Source of the DNA: Pseudomonas karstica
GTDB lineage: Bacteria; Pseudomonadota; Gammaproteobacteria; Pseudomonadales; Pseudomonadaceae
DNA length: 64,000 bases
Assembly (NCBI RefSeq): GCF_009707515.1
Contig: NZ_WLYI01000027.1
Coordinates: 1-64,000 of the forward strand
Reading direction: 5' to 3'
Each line of letters starts with the position of its first letter. Position 1 is the first letter of the stretch. The position numbers were made by a program, and so were the translations under genes. Shown piece after piece: positions 35,842 through 43,758 of this stretch. Under the pieces are notes generated by a model. It saw only the letters and a program-made list of their open reading frames with translations, was not told the DNA's origin and did not search any database.

Positions 35842-36615
35842 TTAGCGGTTGCTGGACATGAATTGTTTGCAGCGCGCCGAAAGCGGGTTTTCAAACACCT
35901 GCTGTGGCGATCCTTGCTCTTCGACCAGGCCTTGGTGGAGGAACACCACTTCACTGGACACCTGACGGGCAAAGCCCATTTCATGGGTGACCAGCAGCAT
36001 GGTGCGGCCTTCTTCGGCCAGTGCGCGGATCACATTAAGTACTTCCTGAACCATTTCCGGGTCAAGGGCCGAGGTGGGCTCATCGAACAGAATGACTTTG
36101 GGCTGCATCGCCAGGGTACGGGCAATTGCGGCGCGTTGTTGTTGGCCGCCGGACAATTGCGCCGGGTAGGCGTGGCGCTTGTCGCTGATGCCGACCTTGG
36201 CCAGCAGGGCTTCGGCCACTTCGATGGCCTCGGCCTTGCTTTGGCCAAGCACCCGGCGCGGTGCCTCGATGATGTTGTCGAGGATGCTCATGTGCGGCCA
36301 CAGGTTAAAATTTTGAAACACAAAACCGATTTCGCTGCGCAGGCGATTGATCTGCTTACCATCAGCGGCCATCAACTCGCCGTTTTTCGCGGCTTTGAGC
36401 TTGAGTTCTTCGCCGGCTACCAGGATCTGACCCTGGTGTGGGTTTTCCAGCAGGTTGATGCAGCGCAGGAACGTGGACTTGCCGGAACCGGAGGAACCCA
36501 GGATCGAGATCACATCGCCGTCGCGGGCGGTCAGCGAGATACCTTTAAGTACCTCCAGCTCACCGTAGCGTTTATGCAAGTTGCGGATTTCAAGCGCGGG
36601 CGTGGCCTCAGCCAT
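35842..36615 (-). CDS. Amino-acid ABC transporter ATP-binding protein (HisP/ArtP-like)
   Basis: 257 residues. Walker A GSSGSGKST, Q-loop FVFQNFNLWPHM, signature LSGGQQQRAAIARTLAM, Walker B VILFDEPTSALDPE and switch His in LVTHEMGFA. It is the first gene of the transporter operon on the minus strand. The phrase NLWPHM is typical of the histidine and arginine transporter ATPases. Confidence 0.94.
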   Translation of the reverse strand: MAEATPALEIRNLHKRYGELEVLKGISLTARDGDVISILGSSGSGKSTFLRCINLLENPHQGQILVAGEELKLKAAKNGELMAADGKQINRLRSEIGFVFQNFNLWPHMSILDNIIEAPRRVLGQSKAEAIEVAEALLAKVGISDKRHAYPAQLSGGQQQRAAIARTLAMQPKVILFDEPTSALDPEMVQEVLNVIRALAEEGRTMLLVTHEMGFARQVSSEVVFLHQGLVEEQGSPQQVFENPLSARCKQFMSSNR

Positions 36616-37169
36616 GTGCGGTCCTCATTGTGTTCATTGCGCTCCTGCTGTTGGCTCGCCTTCCTGGCGAGGCGCCAAGCTAGCATAGCGTCTGGATGAC
36701 AGCCAACAGCGGTACGGGGGGTAATCAGGTGGCATGTGGCAGGTTGTCGCATCGATACAGCAGCGTGTCGCGCCATCAACAACCGAACATCCGTTTTAAC
36801 CTGAAATTCCGTGGGCTTCAGCTAAAAAAGGGCGCGATGGTGCCAGCTTTGGCCGGGTGTTGGAAGGGTTAACCGGGCAAACGGTTCACATCGGCTCTTT
36901 TATGAGGCATCCCGTACTTTGTGTGTGTGTTTTTGGTGCGCTCATTCTTTTGAAAAGTGAGTCACCGGGTAACGATCTGGCGAATTGCCATTAATCTCAA
37001 TGACTTGCGAAGCGTGAGGCGAACCTCTGGAGACGGCGTTAACCGCGGGCTTGTAACATTTTGGCGTAATTCTTGCGTAAAAAATAAAGAACGCTCTGTT
37101 GGATTATTTTCACGAGAAGGTGTGTAGACCGAGCGGACCGCATTCGTAAATCCTCGCAAAGGTGTGTCA
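36616..37169. other. Divergent control region between ABC operon and gabP
   Basis: No gene is seen. It carries a candidate sigma54 promoter for gabP at 37062-37077. No clear promoter for the ABC operon stands out. Confidence 0.5.
37062..37077 (+). promoter_or_regulatory. Candidate sigma54 promoter of gabP
   Basis: TGGCGT, five bases, TTGCG. The invariant GG and GC are at the correct 10-bp spacing, but two of six bases of the -24 element differ from consensus. It lies about 95 bp before the gabP start. Confidence 0.45.
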
Positions 37170-38561
37170 ATGAGTAGTATGCAAAGCTCCAATGACCTCG
37201 AACAGGGGCTCAAACCGCGTCACGTCACCATGCTGTCGATTGCCGGCGTCATCGGCGCCGGCCTGTTTGTTGGCTCCGGCCACGCGATTGCCGCGGCAGG
37301 CCCGGCGGTACTGCTGGCCTACGCGGCTGCCGGTACGCTGGTGGTGTTGGTGATGCGCATGCTGGCCGAGATGGCCGTGGCGTCACCGGATACCGGTTCG
37401 TTTTCCACCTATGCCGACCGGGCAATCGGTCACTGGGCCGGTTTCACCATCGGCTGGTTGTACTGGTGGTTCTGGGTATTGGTCATTCCCTTGGAGGCCA
37501 ATGCCGCTGCGACCATCCTTCATGCCTGGTTCCCTGACGTGGCCATCTGGGCGTTTACCCTGATCATCACTTTGCTGCTGACCGCCACCAATCTGTGCAG
37601 CGTGAAGAACTACGGCGAGTTCGAGTTCTGGTTTGCCCTGATCAAAGTGGTGGCGATCATCGGTTTTGTGATTCTCGGGCTGCTGGCGATTTTCGGTTTC
37701 CTGCCGGGTAGCCAGGTCAGCGGCGTGTCGCACCTGTTCGACACCCAAGGCTTCCTGCCCAACGGCATGGGCGCGGTGTTGGCGGCGATTCTGACCACCA
37801 TGTTTTCCTTCATGGGCACCGAGATTGTCACCATTGCGGCTGCTGAATCGAAGAACCCGAGCCAGCAAATCACCAAGGCGACCAACTCGGTGATCTGGCG
37901 GATTGGCTTGTTCTACCTGCTGTCGATCTTCATCGTTGTCGCGCTGGTGCCCTGGAATGATCCGAGCCTGGCGGCTGTAGGTTCCTACCAAACCGTGCTG
38001 GACCGCATGGGCATTCCAAATGCCAAGCTGGTTGTTGACCTGGTGGTGCTGGTTGCCGTGACCAGTTGCCTGAACTCGGCGCTGTACACCGCCTCGCGCA
38101 TGCTGTTCTCCCTGGGGCGTCGTGGTGATGCGCCGGCCGTGGCCAAGCGCACCAACAAGAGCGGCACGCCTTACTGGGCCGTGTTGCTGTCCACCGGCGC
38201 GGCATTCCTGGCGGTATTTGCCAACTACATGGCCCCGGCGGCGGTGTTTGAGTTCCTGCTGGCCAGTTCCGGTGCTATCGCGCTGCTGGTGTACCTGGTG
38301 ATTGCGGTATCGCAGCTGCGGATGCGGCAGAAACGTGCGACGGCCGGGGAGAAGATTGACTTCAAGATGTGGCTATTCCCGGGCCTGACCTATGCGGTGA
38401 TCGTGTTTATCGTCGGCACGCTGACCATCATGCTGTTCCAGGAAGCACATCGGGTGGAGATTATCGCCACTGGGGTTCTGAGTTTGCTGGTGGTTGTGGC
38501 GGGGTTGATTGTGGCGAGCCGGCGCAAGGGCCAGAAGGTCGGTGCTGCAGTGCTCAATTGA
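37170..38561 (+). CDS. gabP: GABA permease
   Basis: 463 residues, 12 membrane helices, amino-acid transporter (AAT) family of the APC superfamily. It matches E. coli GabP over its whole length, for example in GLKPRHVTMLSIAGVIGAGLFVG, MRMLAEMAVASPDTGSFSTYAD, IGWLYWWFWVLVIPLEAN, SVKNYGEFEFWFAL and AVTSCLNSALYTASRML. It imports 4-aminobutyrate, often derived from putrescine, so it can complement the aguBA route at the left edge. The ATG at 37170 follows AAAGGTG; the in-frame GTG at 37164 lies within that site. Confidence 0.92.
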   Translation: MSSMQSSNDLEQGLKPRHVTMLSIAGVIGAGLFVGSGHAIAAAGPAVLLAYAAAGTLVVLVMRMLAEMAVASPDTGSFSTYADRAIGHWAGFTIGWLYWWFWVLVIPLEANAAATILHAWFPDVAIWAFTLIITLLLTATNLCSVKNYGEFEFWFALIKVVAIIGFVILGLLAIFGFLPGSQVSGVSHLFDTQGFLPNGMGAVLAAILTTMFSFMGTEIVTIAAAESKNPSQQITKATNSVIWRIGLFYLLSIFIVVALVPWNDPSLAAVGSYQTVLDRMGIPNAKLVVDLVVLVAVTSCLNSALYTASRMLFSLGRRGDAPAVAKRTNKSGTPYWAVLLSTGAAFLAVFANYMAPAAVFEFLLASSGAIALLVYLVIAVSQLRMRQKRATAGEKIDFKMWLFPGLTYAVIVFIVGTLTIMLFQEAHRVEIIATGVLSLLVVVAGLIVASRRKGQKVGAAVLN

Positions 38562-38595
38562 TGAGCTGAAGGGGTTGTAGACGCTGCCAAGGAGT

Positions 38596-38624
38596 GGGGC
38601 TGTGATGGGCTGCGTAACAGCCCC
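38596..38624. repeat. Hairpin after gabP
   Basis: GGGGCTGT and ACAGCCCC pair across a 13-base loop. There is no T run, so this looks more like a repetitive palindromic unit than a terminator. Confidence 0.5.
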
Positions 38625-38708
38625 AAGGGCGGTCCTGCGGACACGCATCGCAGCCTCGTACCTCGGCAGCGGCTACAACGGGAAAGCCCGCACACATTTT
38701 GTTTGGTG

Positions 38709-39122
38709 TCAGTCTTGTGAGCTGGCCAGCGCCTGGGACGCCGCCACGTAATCGGCCTGAAATTCCGGCGATTCAATCCACGCCAATGCCGCTGCTTCAT
38801 CATCGGTATCCGTGGACCACTGCCGATACTCAATCAGCGCCGCCAGGATAAAATCCGTCGCTTCTTCTTCGCCTTCCTGCTCCAACACCAGCGCCAGCAG
38901 CGGGTGTGCCAGGAACACTGAGCACAGCGCCTGTTGGCTGGTTTCTCCAGCGTTGCGCATCTCTACAAACAGTTCGGTTAAATCCACCGACTCAAGATCG
39001 ATACGGCTGTCATCGCCCTCAAAGGCATCCTTTTTTGGCGCAACTGCCCGCTGGGTGCGATTCTGCTTGGCCTTGGCTTTTGCCCGGTGGGCACGTTTTT
39101 GTTGCTTGTTCGGCGAGGCCAT
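38709..39122 (-). CDS. Conserved hypothetical protein
   Basis: 137 residues, not recognised. The first 35 are highly basic (QQKRAHRAKAKAKQNRTQRAVAPKK), which suggests nucleic-acid or ribosome binding. The remainder is acidic and helical, ending SPEFQADYVAASQALASSQD. Codon use is like the surrounding core, so it is probably a resident gene. Confidence 0.7.
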   Translation of the reverse strand: MASPNKQQKRAHRAKAKAKQNRTQRAVAPKKDAFEGDDSRIDLESVDLTELFVEMRNAGETSQQALCSVFLAHPLLALVLEQEGEEEATDFILAALIEYRQWSTDTDDEAAALAWIESPEFQADYVAASQALASSQD

Positions 39123-39289
39123 GGGGCTTTCGTCCTTGGTTCAGGATCTGGATGGGCTATTGAAGCGCAGCTCTTGGAAAATCCCAAGGGTTTGTGTGAT
39201 AGATCAGCTTCCATCGTGCGCAGCGTCACTGCGTGAAGTTCCTCTTGCGCGCGCGACAGTAGGAAATGCAGAGCCTTTCGGTGGCTCTT

Positions 39290-40204
39290 TTACCGCATGA
39301 TCTGTTGACCTGGCGTATCAGCGCCCAGCTCGCCATTTTGGAGCCAATAAAGTGCAATCGGCCACAATCGGTCCTGATACTGCCTGCGAAAAAACGCAAA
39401 ATGCCCGACTTCTTTTTCGCCTATATCTTCGGGTGCGATGCGTAGGTGTGTTCTTTCACTGGCCTTGAAATAGTTCAGCAAACGCTCGATGGCCGGCACC
39501 GTGCCGAACGGATCATCGGTAATGCTGATTGCCAGGACCTGTGCCTTTACCCGAGCGAATGGCAATTCACCCAAGGCCCGCCCGCTGGGTCGCGTCTCGT
39601 AAGTCGGCGTTGGCATCATCCAGTCCCGAACCACGCCCGTCGGTGTATCTTCCAGCCAACCCATGCGTTTGCCCGGAAAGTATCCACACACTGCGGTCAC
39701 CAACGGCATAACCACATGCCACTTGCCAAGCATCCGCCAGCGCCCGCTCGCCTCGTAGTCACGCCAGTACGCAAACTGCGCGCCCACGGTGACCAGTCGA
39801 CGAATTACCGCGCCGGATTTCCCCAATCCCGCCGCGCAACCGCCAAAGCTGTGCCCCACGACATCAATCGGCTGCCCGGCAAACTCCCGTTGCGCCCGCT
39901 GCAGTATCGCCTCGAAATCCAGCACGCCCCAATCCGACCACGAGGCCTTGAACCCGCGCAGCGAGCCGCTACGCGATTCACCGATCCCACGGTAGTCGTA
40001 GGTGATGACGTCGAAACCATTGGCAAACAGGTAATCGGCAAAGCGTGAATAGTGACGGCAGCGCACTGAGGTGGCGGCATTGATGATCACCACCGGGCGC
40101 TCGATATCGGTGCGTATATGTCGCCAGGTGAAGCCGCCAATCGGGTAGCCGTCGGCGGCGGGCTCGCTGAAGGCCTCGGGTTGAGGCCGGGTGGGTAGGT
40201 TCAT
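39290..40204 (-). CDS. Alpha/beta hydrolase
   Basis: 304 residues. The nucleophile elbow is VVGHSFGGCAAG; other landmarks are the strand VITYDYRGIGES and a late acidic region near ITDDPFGTV followed by the His of GHFAFFRR. A serine hydrolase of this type can be an esterase or lipase; no substrate is suggested by its neighbours. Confidence 0.82.
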   Translation of the reverse strand: MNLPTRPQPEAFSEPAADGYPIGGFTWRHIRTDIERPVVIINAATSVRCRHYSRFADYLFANGFDVITYDYRGIGESRSGSLRGFKASWSDWGVLDFEAILQRAQREFAGQPIDVVGHSFGGCAAGLGKSGAVIRRLVTVGAQFAYWRDYEASGRWRMLGKWHVVMPLVTAVCGYFPGKRMGWLEDTPTGVVRDWMMPTPTYETRPSGRALGELPFARVKAQVLAISITDDPFGTVPAIERLLNYFKASERTHLRIAPEDIGEKEVGHFAFFRRQYQDRLWPIALYWLQNGELGADTPGQQIMR

Positions 40205-40378
40205 GGGCGGGGCTCGGTTCTTGCGCTTTCGTTGGGGCTCAGAGGCCCGTGCGCAGTTTTATAGGAGGTCGACGCTAACAAATTTCACCCACTAAAGGCT
40301 TGGAGAATTTTCCGCTGCTCGACCTTGGCCTCGCAGATGCATAGGCTTATGGCCTTTCGATCCATCAAGAGTCCGGTC

Positions 40379-41344
40379 ATGACCCGCGACACACTCGAGC
40401 AAAACCAGATCCCGGTGTACTTCGTGACGGTACTGCTGGCCGTCGCCCTTGGCCTGCTGGTGCCTTCACTGGCTCAAGGCCTGGGAGCCCTGGTCACGCC
40501 CGCCATTGCCGTACTGATGTACGCCATGTTTCTGCAAATCCCGTTTCTGGATCTGCGCCAAGGCGTGAGTAACAAGCGCTTCATGGCGGCGCTGCTGCTG
40601 GCCAACTTCATTCTGATCCCGCTACTGGTGTGGTTGCTGACCCGCGGGCTGGTGGATCACCCGGCCATTCTGGTGGGCGCCTTGCTGGTGTTGCTGACAC
40701 CGTGTATCGACTATGTAGTGGTGTTTACCCACATCGGCAAGGGCGATTCGCGGTTGATGCTGGCGGCAACGCCGGTTCTGCTGCTGCTGCAGTTGGCGCT
40801 GCTACCGGTGTACCTGGGGTTCATGTTGGGGGCGCAATCGGGGGTGGTCGTTTCGGTGGGGCCTTTTGTCGAGGCCTTTATGTTGCTGATTGTCGCGCCG
40901 ATGATCCTGGCGGTGCTGACAACAGCCTTGTCGCACCGATCAACAGTCATCAGTCGATGGAATGACGCCTGGGCCTGGTTGCCAGTCCCGGCCATGGCGC
41001 TGGTATTGCTGGTGGTGATCGGCTCGCAAATCATCTCGGTGGTGCGCGATATCGAGCTGCTGGCGCCGGTGATTCCGGTGTATATCGGCTTCCTGTTATT
41101 GGCGCCGTTGATGGGGGCGCTGGCTTCCCGGCTGTTCAAATTGCCAGCCACGGCAGCTCGGGCGGTCACGTTCAGCGCTTCGACACGCAACTCGCTGGTG
41201 GTGCTGCCCTTGGCCCTGGCGCTGCCGGAAGGTGTTCGCGGGCTGGCCGCTGCGGTGGTCATTACCCAGACGTTGGTCGAGCTGGTAGGGGAGTTGGCCT
41301 ACATTCGCCTGATCCCTGCATGGGTGAGGCCCGTAGGCAGGTAG
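40379..41344 (+). CDS. SBF/ACR3-like membrane transporter
   Basis: 321 residues with about ten hydrophobic helices, of the bile-acid:sodium symporter / arsenite transporter (BART) group. Contains the pattern LLTPCIDYVVVFTHIGKGDSRLML and a late AVTFSASTRNSLVVLPLALALP, both typical of the ACR3-like branch. No arsenate or arsenite gene is adjacent, so the substrate is left open. The ATG at 40379 is chosen because upstream in-frame codons would add a non-hydrophobic tail; ATG 40337 is an alternative. Confidence 0.8.
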   Translation: MTRDTLEQNQIPVYFVTVLLAVALGLLVPSLAQGLGALVTPAIAVLMYAMFLQIPFLDLRQGVSNKRFMAALLLANFILIPLLVWLLTRGLVDHPAILVGALLVLLTPCIDYVVVFTHIGKGDSRLMLAATPVLLLLQLALLPVYLGFMLGAQSGVVVSVGPFVEAFMLLIVAPMILAVLTTALSHRSTVISRWNDAWAWLPVPAMALVLLVVIGSQIISVVRDIELLAPVIPVYIGFLLLAPLMGALASRLFKLPATAARAVTFSASTRNSLVVLPLALALPEGVRGLAAAVVITQTLVELVGELAYIRLIPAWVRPVGR

Positions 41345-41389
41345 GCAGCTCAATGACAATGCGTTGCTGGTTCTCCTGGTGAAGAGTGA

Positions 41390-42073
41390 TCAGTCGCCGT
41401 ATTCATCGTGTCGACGCAGCCAGCTGTAGGGCTCGGTCTGCGGCCAGCCTTTCGGTGAGTCCTCCCAGGTTTCCTGGCGTCCCCAGGGTGTCAGGTCCAG
41501 GTAAGTCCAGTGGCTACCCAGATGTTCAACGCCACGGGCGCCGGTGAAGTACGTGCGGTAGAGGTTGTCGCCGTCGCGTAGCAGGACACTGACGCCGTGC
41601 TTTTCGCCTTGGCGGGTGGTCGCGCCGAAGTCGGCATTGAAGTCGCTGCCCAAAGATGAATACCAGGGCAGGTCCCAACCCATGCGTTTCTTATAGGCTT
41701 CAAGCTGCTTCAAAGGTGCCCTGGACACCAGCACCAGCGATGTATTGCGTGCATGCAAGTGAGCGAGGTGAGGCATTGCCTCCACAACCCAGGAGCATCC
41801 AGAGCAACCTTGGGACCAATCCGGCGCGAACATGAAGTGGTAGACGATGAGTTGACGACGACCTTCGAACAGATCCAACAGACTCACCTGGCCGGTGTTG
41901 CCGTCGAAGCGGTAGTCATTCTTGATCTCGACCATCGGCAACCGGCGACGCTCGGCGTTGAGAGCGTCCTGCGCGCGGGTCAGGGCTTTTTCTTTGATCA
42001 GCAGTTGGCTGAGGGCGGTATCCCATTCTTGCGCCGAGACGATCTCGGGCAGTGGGGGGGTTGAGGTCGTCAT
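41390..42073 (-). CDS. DUF899 thioredoxin-like protein
   Basis: 227 residues of the DUF899 family, a thioredoxin-fold group. Contains ERRRLPMVEI, YRFDGNTGQVSLLDLFEGRRQLIVYHFMF and the CSGCS pair in the place of the thioredoxin CxxC. It may reduce or scavenge peroxides or thiols, but no activity is established. Confidence 0.83.
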   Translation of the reverse strand: MTTSTPPLPEIVSAQEWDTALSQLLIKEKALTRAQDALNAERRRLPMVEIKNDYRFDGNTGQVSLLDLFEGRRQLIVYHFMFAPDWSQGCSGCSWVVEAMPHLAHLHARNTSLVLVSRAPLKQLEAYKKRMGWDLPWYSSLGSDFNADFGATTRQGEKHGVSVLLRDGDNLYRTYFTGARGVEHLGSHWTYLDLTPWGRQETWEDSPKGWPQTEPYSWLRRHDEYGD

Positions 42074-42196
42074 GCGGGGATCCTCGTTCCTGGCGCCGAA
42101 GAAGCTGTGTGGCGGCCACTACGTTTCTCAGGATAGATCAAGAATGTTCAGGAGAGGCGCGTTTGCTTTGCCTTTCATCGTCAAATTCCAGGCAAT

Positions 42197-42234
42197 AAAA
42201 AACCCCAAGGAATTATCTTCGCTTGGGGTTTTTC
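42197..42234 (-). terminator. Terminator of tRNA-Phe
   Basis: On the minus strand ACCCCAAGC and CTTGGGGTTTTTT form a stem and T run 12 or so bases after the tRNA 3' end. Confidence 0.85.
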
Positions 42235-42242
42235 GGTATTAG

Positions 42243-42318
42243 TGGTGCCCAGAGACGGAATCGAACCGCCGACACGGGGATTTTCAATCCCCTGCTCTAC
42301 CGACTGAGCTATCTGGGC
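42243..42318 (-). tRNA. tRNA-Phe (anticodon GAA)
   Basis: 76 nucleotides with encoded CCA. On the minus strand it begins GCCCAGATAGCTCAG, the anticodon loop is TTGAAAA (GAA), the T arm is GGTTCGATTCC and it ends TCTGGGCACCA. All four stems pair. It lies just after yggX in the same direction. Confidence 0.97.
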
Positions 42319-42328
42319 AACGGGGCGC

Positions 42329-42357
42329 ATTAAACGGGTTTTTCAGGGGGTCGTCAA
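42329..42357 (-). promoter_or_regulatory. Sigma70 promoter of tRNA-Phe
   Basis: On the minus strand TTGACG, 17 bases, TTTAAT, ending 10 bases before the tRNA 5' end. Confidence 0.7.
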
Positions 42358-42421
42358 GCAAGTTTTCAAAAAATATTTAACTATTACCGTCGCTTACGTT
42401 CCAACCCCCGATTTTGATCAA

Positions 42422-42694
42422 TTATTCGGCAGGCGGCACGTAGCCGTCGGCCTTGGCATAATCCTCGCCGGAAAAAAACTTGTCCATCTCGCCTTGAAGG
42501 TATTTGCGGTCTTCGGCGTTCATCATGTTCAGGCGTTTTTCGTTGATCAGCAGGGTCTGGTGTTTCTGCCAATCGCCCCAGGCCTGGGCGGAAACGTTGT
42601 CATACACGTCCTGGCCCTTGGCGCCAGGATAAGGAGGGCGCTCCAGGCCTGGCAGTTCTTCTTTGTACTTGCGGCACATTACGATGCGGGTCAT
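42422..42694 (-). CDS. yggX: Probable Fe(II)-trafficking/oxidative damage protection protein
   Basis: 90 residues, matching YggX in length and blocks: RIVMCRKYKEELPGL with the conserved Cys, PPYPGAKGQDVYDNVS, QAWGDWQKHQTLLINEKRLNMMN. It protects iron-sulphur enzymes under oxidative stress. It overlaps the mutY stop by four bases, a conserved pair (MutY itself has an iron-sulphur cluster). Confidence 0.95.
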   Translation of the reverse strand: MTRIVMCRKYKEELPGLERPPYPGAKGQDVYDNVSAQAWGDWQKHQTLLINEKRLNMMNAEDRKYLQGEMDKFFSGEDYAKADGYVPPAE

Positions 42695-43758
42695 GACGAA
42701 ACTCCTGCGTTCAATACGTCAGCCGCGCGCTTCAGCAGTTTTTTCACCGGGGCGGCGAGGCCCAGGCGCGGCGGGGTGGCGAGGTTATACCAGAGCCAGT
42801 CGGCCTCGGCCACGTGATGGGCCGACTCCTGGACCTGGACCAGCCAGGGTTCGATAGCCAGTTGGAAGTGGCTGAAGGTGTGAATCAGGCTCGGCAGCTC
42901 CTGATGCTTGCCCAGTTCCAGCGAGTGCTGGAGCGCCAGGTGTTCCAGGTCGCCCAGGTCATCCAGTTCCGGCAAGCTCCAGAGGCCGCCCCACAGGCCC
43001 GTGGAAGGGCGACGGTAAAGCAGGATCGCGCCCTCTCCGTTGGCCAGCAGTGGCATCAGCGTACGCTTTTGCGGCACGGTTTTGCGTGGCTTGGGTATCG
43101 GGTAGCGGGTCTCCAGGCCCAGCATGTGGGCTTCGCAGTCTTTTTCCAGCGGGCACAGCAGGCAACTGGGCTTGCTGCGGGTACAAAGGGTGGCGCCCAT
43201 GTCCATCATGGCCTGGGTGTAGGCATTGACGCGGGACTGGGGTGTGAAGCGCTCTGCGGTGGCCCACAACTGCTTGGCAACCTTGGGCTCGCCCGGATAA
43301 CCCTCTTGCGCCGTAAAGCGCGCCAGCACCCGCTTGACGTTGCCATCGAGGATCGGTGCCCGCAAGCCCATGCTCAGGCTGGCAATGGCACCGGCGGTGG
43401 ACAGGCCGATACCCGGCAAGTCAGTGAGTTTTTCGACGTCGCGAGGAAACTCGCCAGCGTATTGCGCGACGACGATTTTTGCGGTCTTTTGCAGGTTGCG
43501 TGCCCGGGTGTAGTAACCCAGCCCGGTCCACAGGTGCAGTACTTCGTCTTCCGGCGCCGCTGCCAACGCTTCGACCGTTGGCAGCGATGCCATGAAGCGG
43601 TCGAAGTAATTCAGCACGGTGCTGACCTGGGTCTGCTGCAACATGATTTCCGAGACCCATACCCGGTAAGGTGTGATGCCCTGTTGCCAGGGCAGGTCGT
43701 GGCGACCGTGATGGTCATACCAATCCAGCACCGCCGTTGAAAATTGCTCGTTTCTCAT
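42691..43758 (-). CDS. mutY: A/G-specific adenine glycosylase
   Basis: 355 residues. Removes adenine mispaired with 8-oxoguanine. Helix-hairpin-helix and catalytic Asp region LTDLPGIGLSTAGAIAS, with GNVKRVLAR. The 4Fe-4S loop has four Cys (CTRSKPSCLLCPLEKDC), and the C-terminal NUDIX-like domain recognises the opposite base (GLWGGLWSLPE). It overlaps asmA-like and yggX genes by four bases on each side, so all three are one operon. Confidence 0.97.
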   Translation of the reverse strand: MRNEQFSTAVLDWYDHHGRHDLPWQQGITPYRVWVSEIMLQQTQVSTVLNYFDRFMASLPTVEALAAAPEDEVLHLWTGLGYYTRARNLQKTAKIVVAQYAGEFPRDVEKLTDLPGIGLSTAGAIASLSMGLRAPILDGNVKRVLARFTAQEGYPGEPKVAKQLWATAERFTPQSRVNAYTQAMMDMGATLCTRSKPSCLLCPLEKDCEAHMLGLETRYPIPKPRKTVPQKRTLMPLLANGEGAILLYRRPSTGLWGGLWSLPELDDLGDLEHLALQHSLELGKHQELPSLIHTFSHFQLAIEPWLVQVQESAHHVAEADWLWYNLATPPRLGLAAPVKKLLKRAADVLNAGVSS

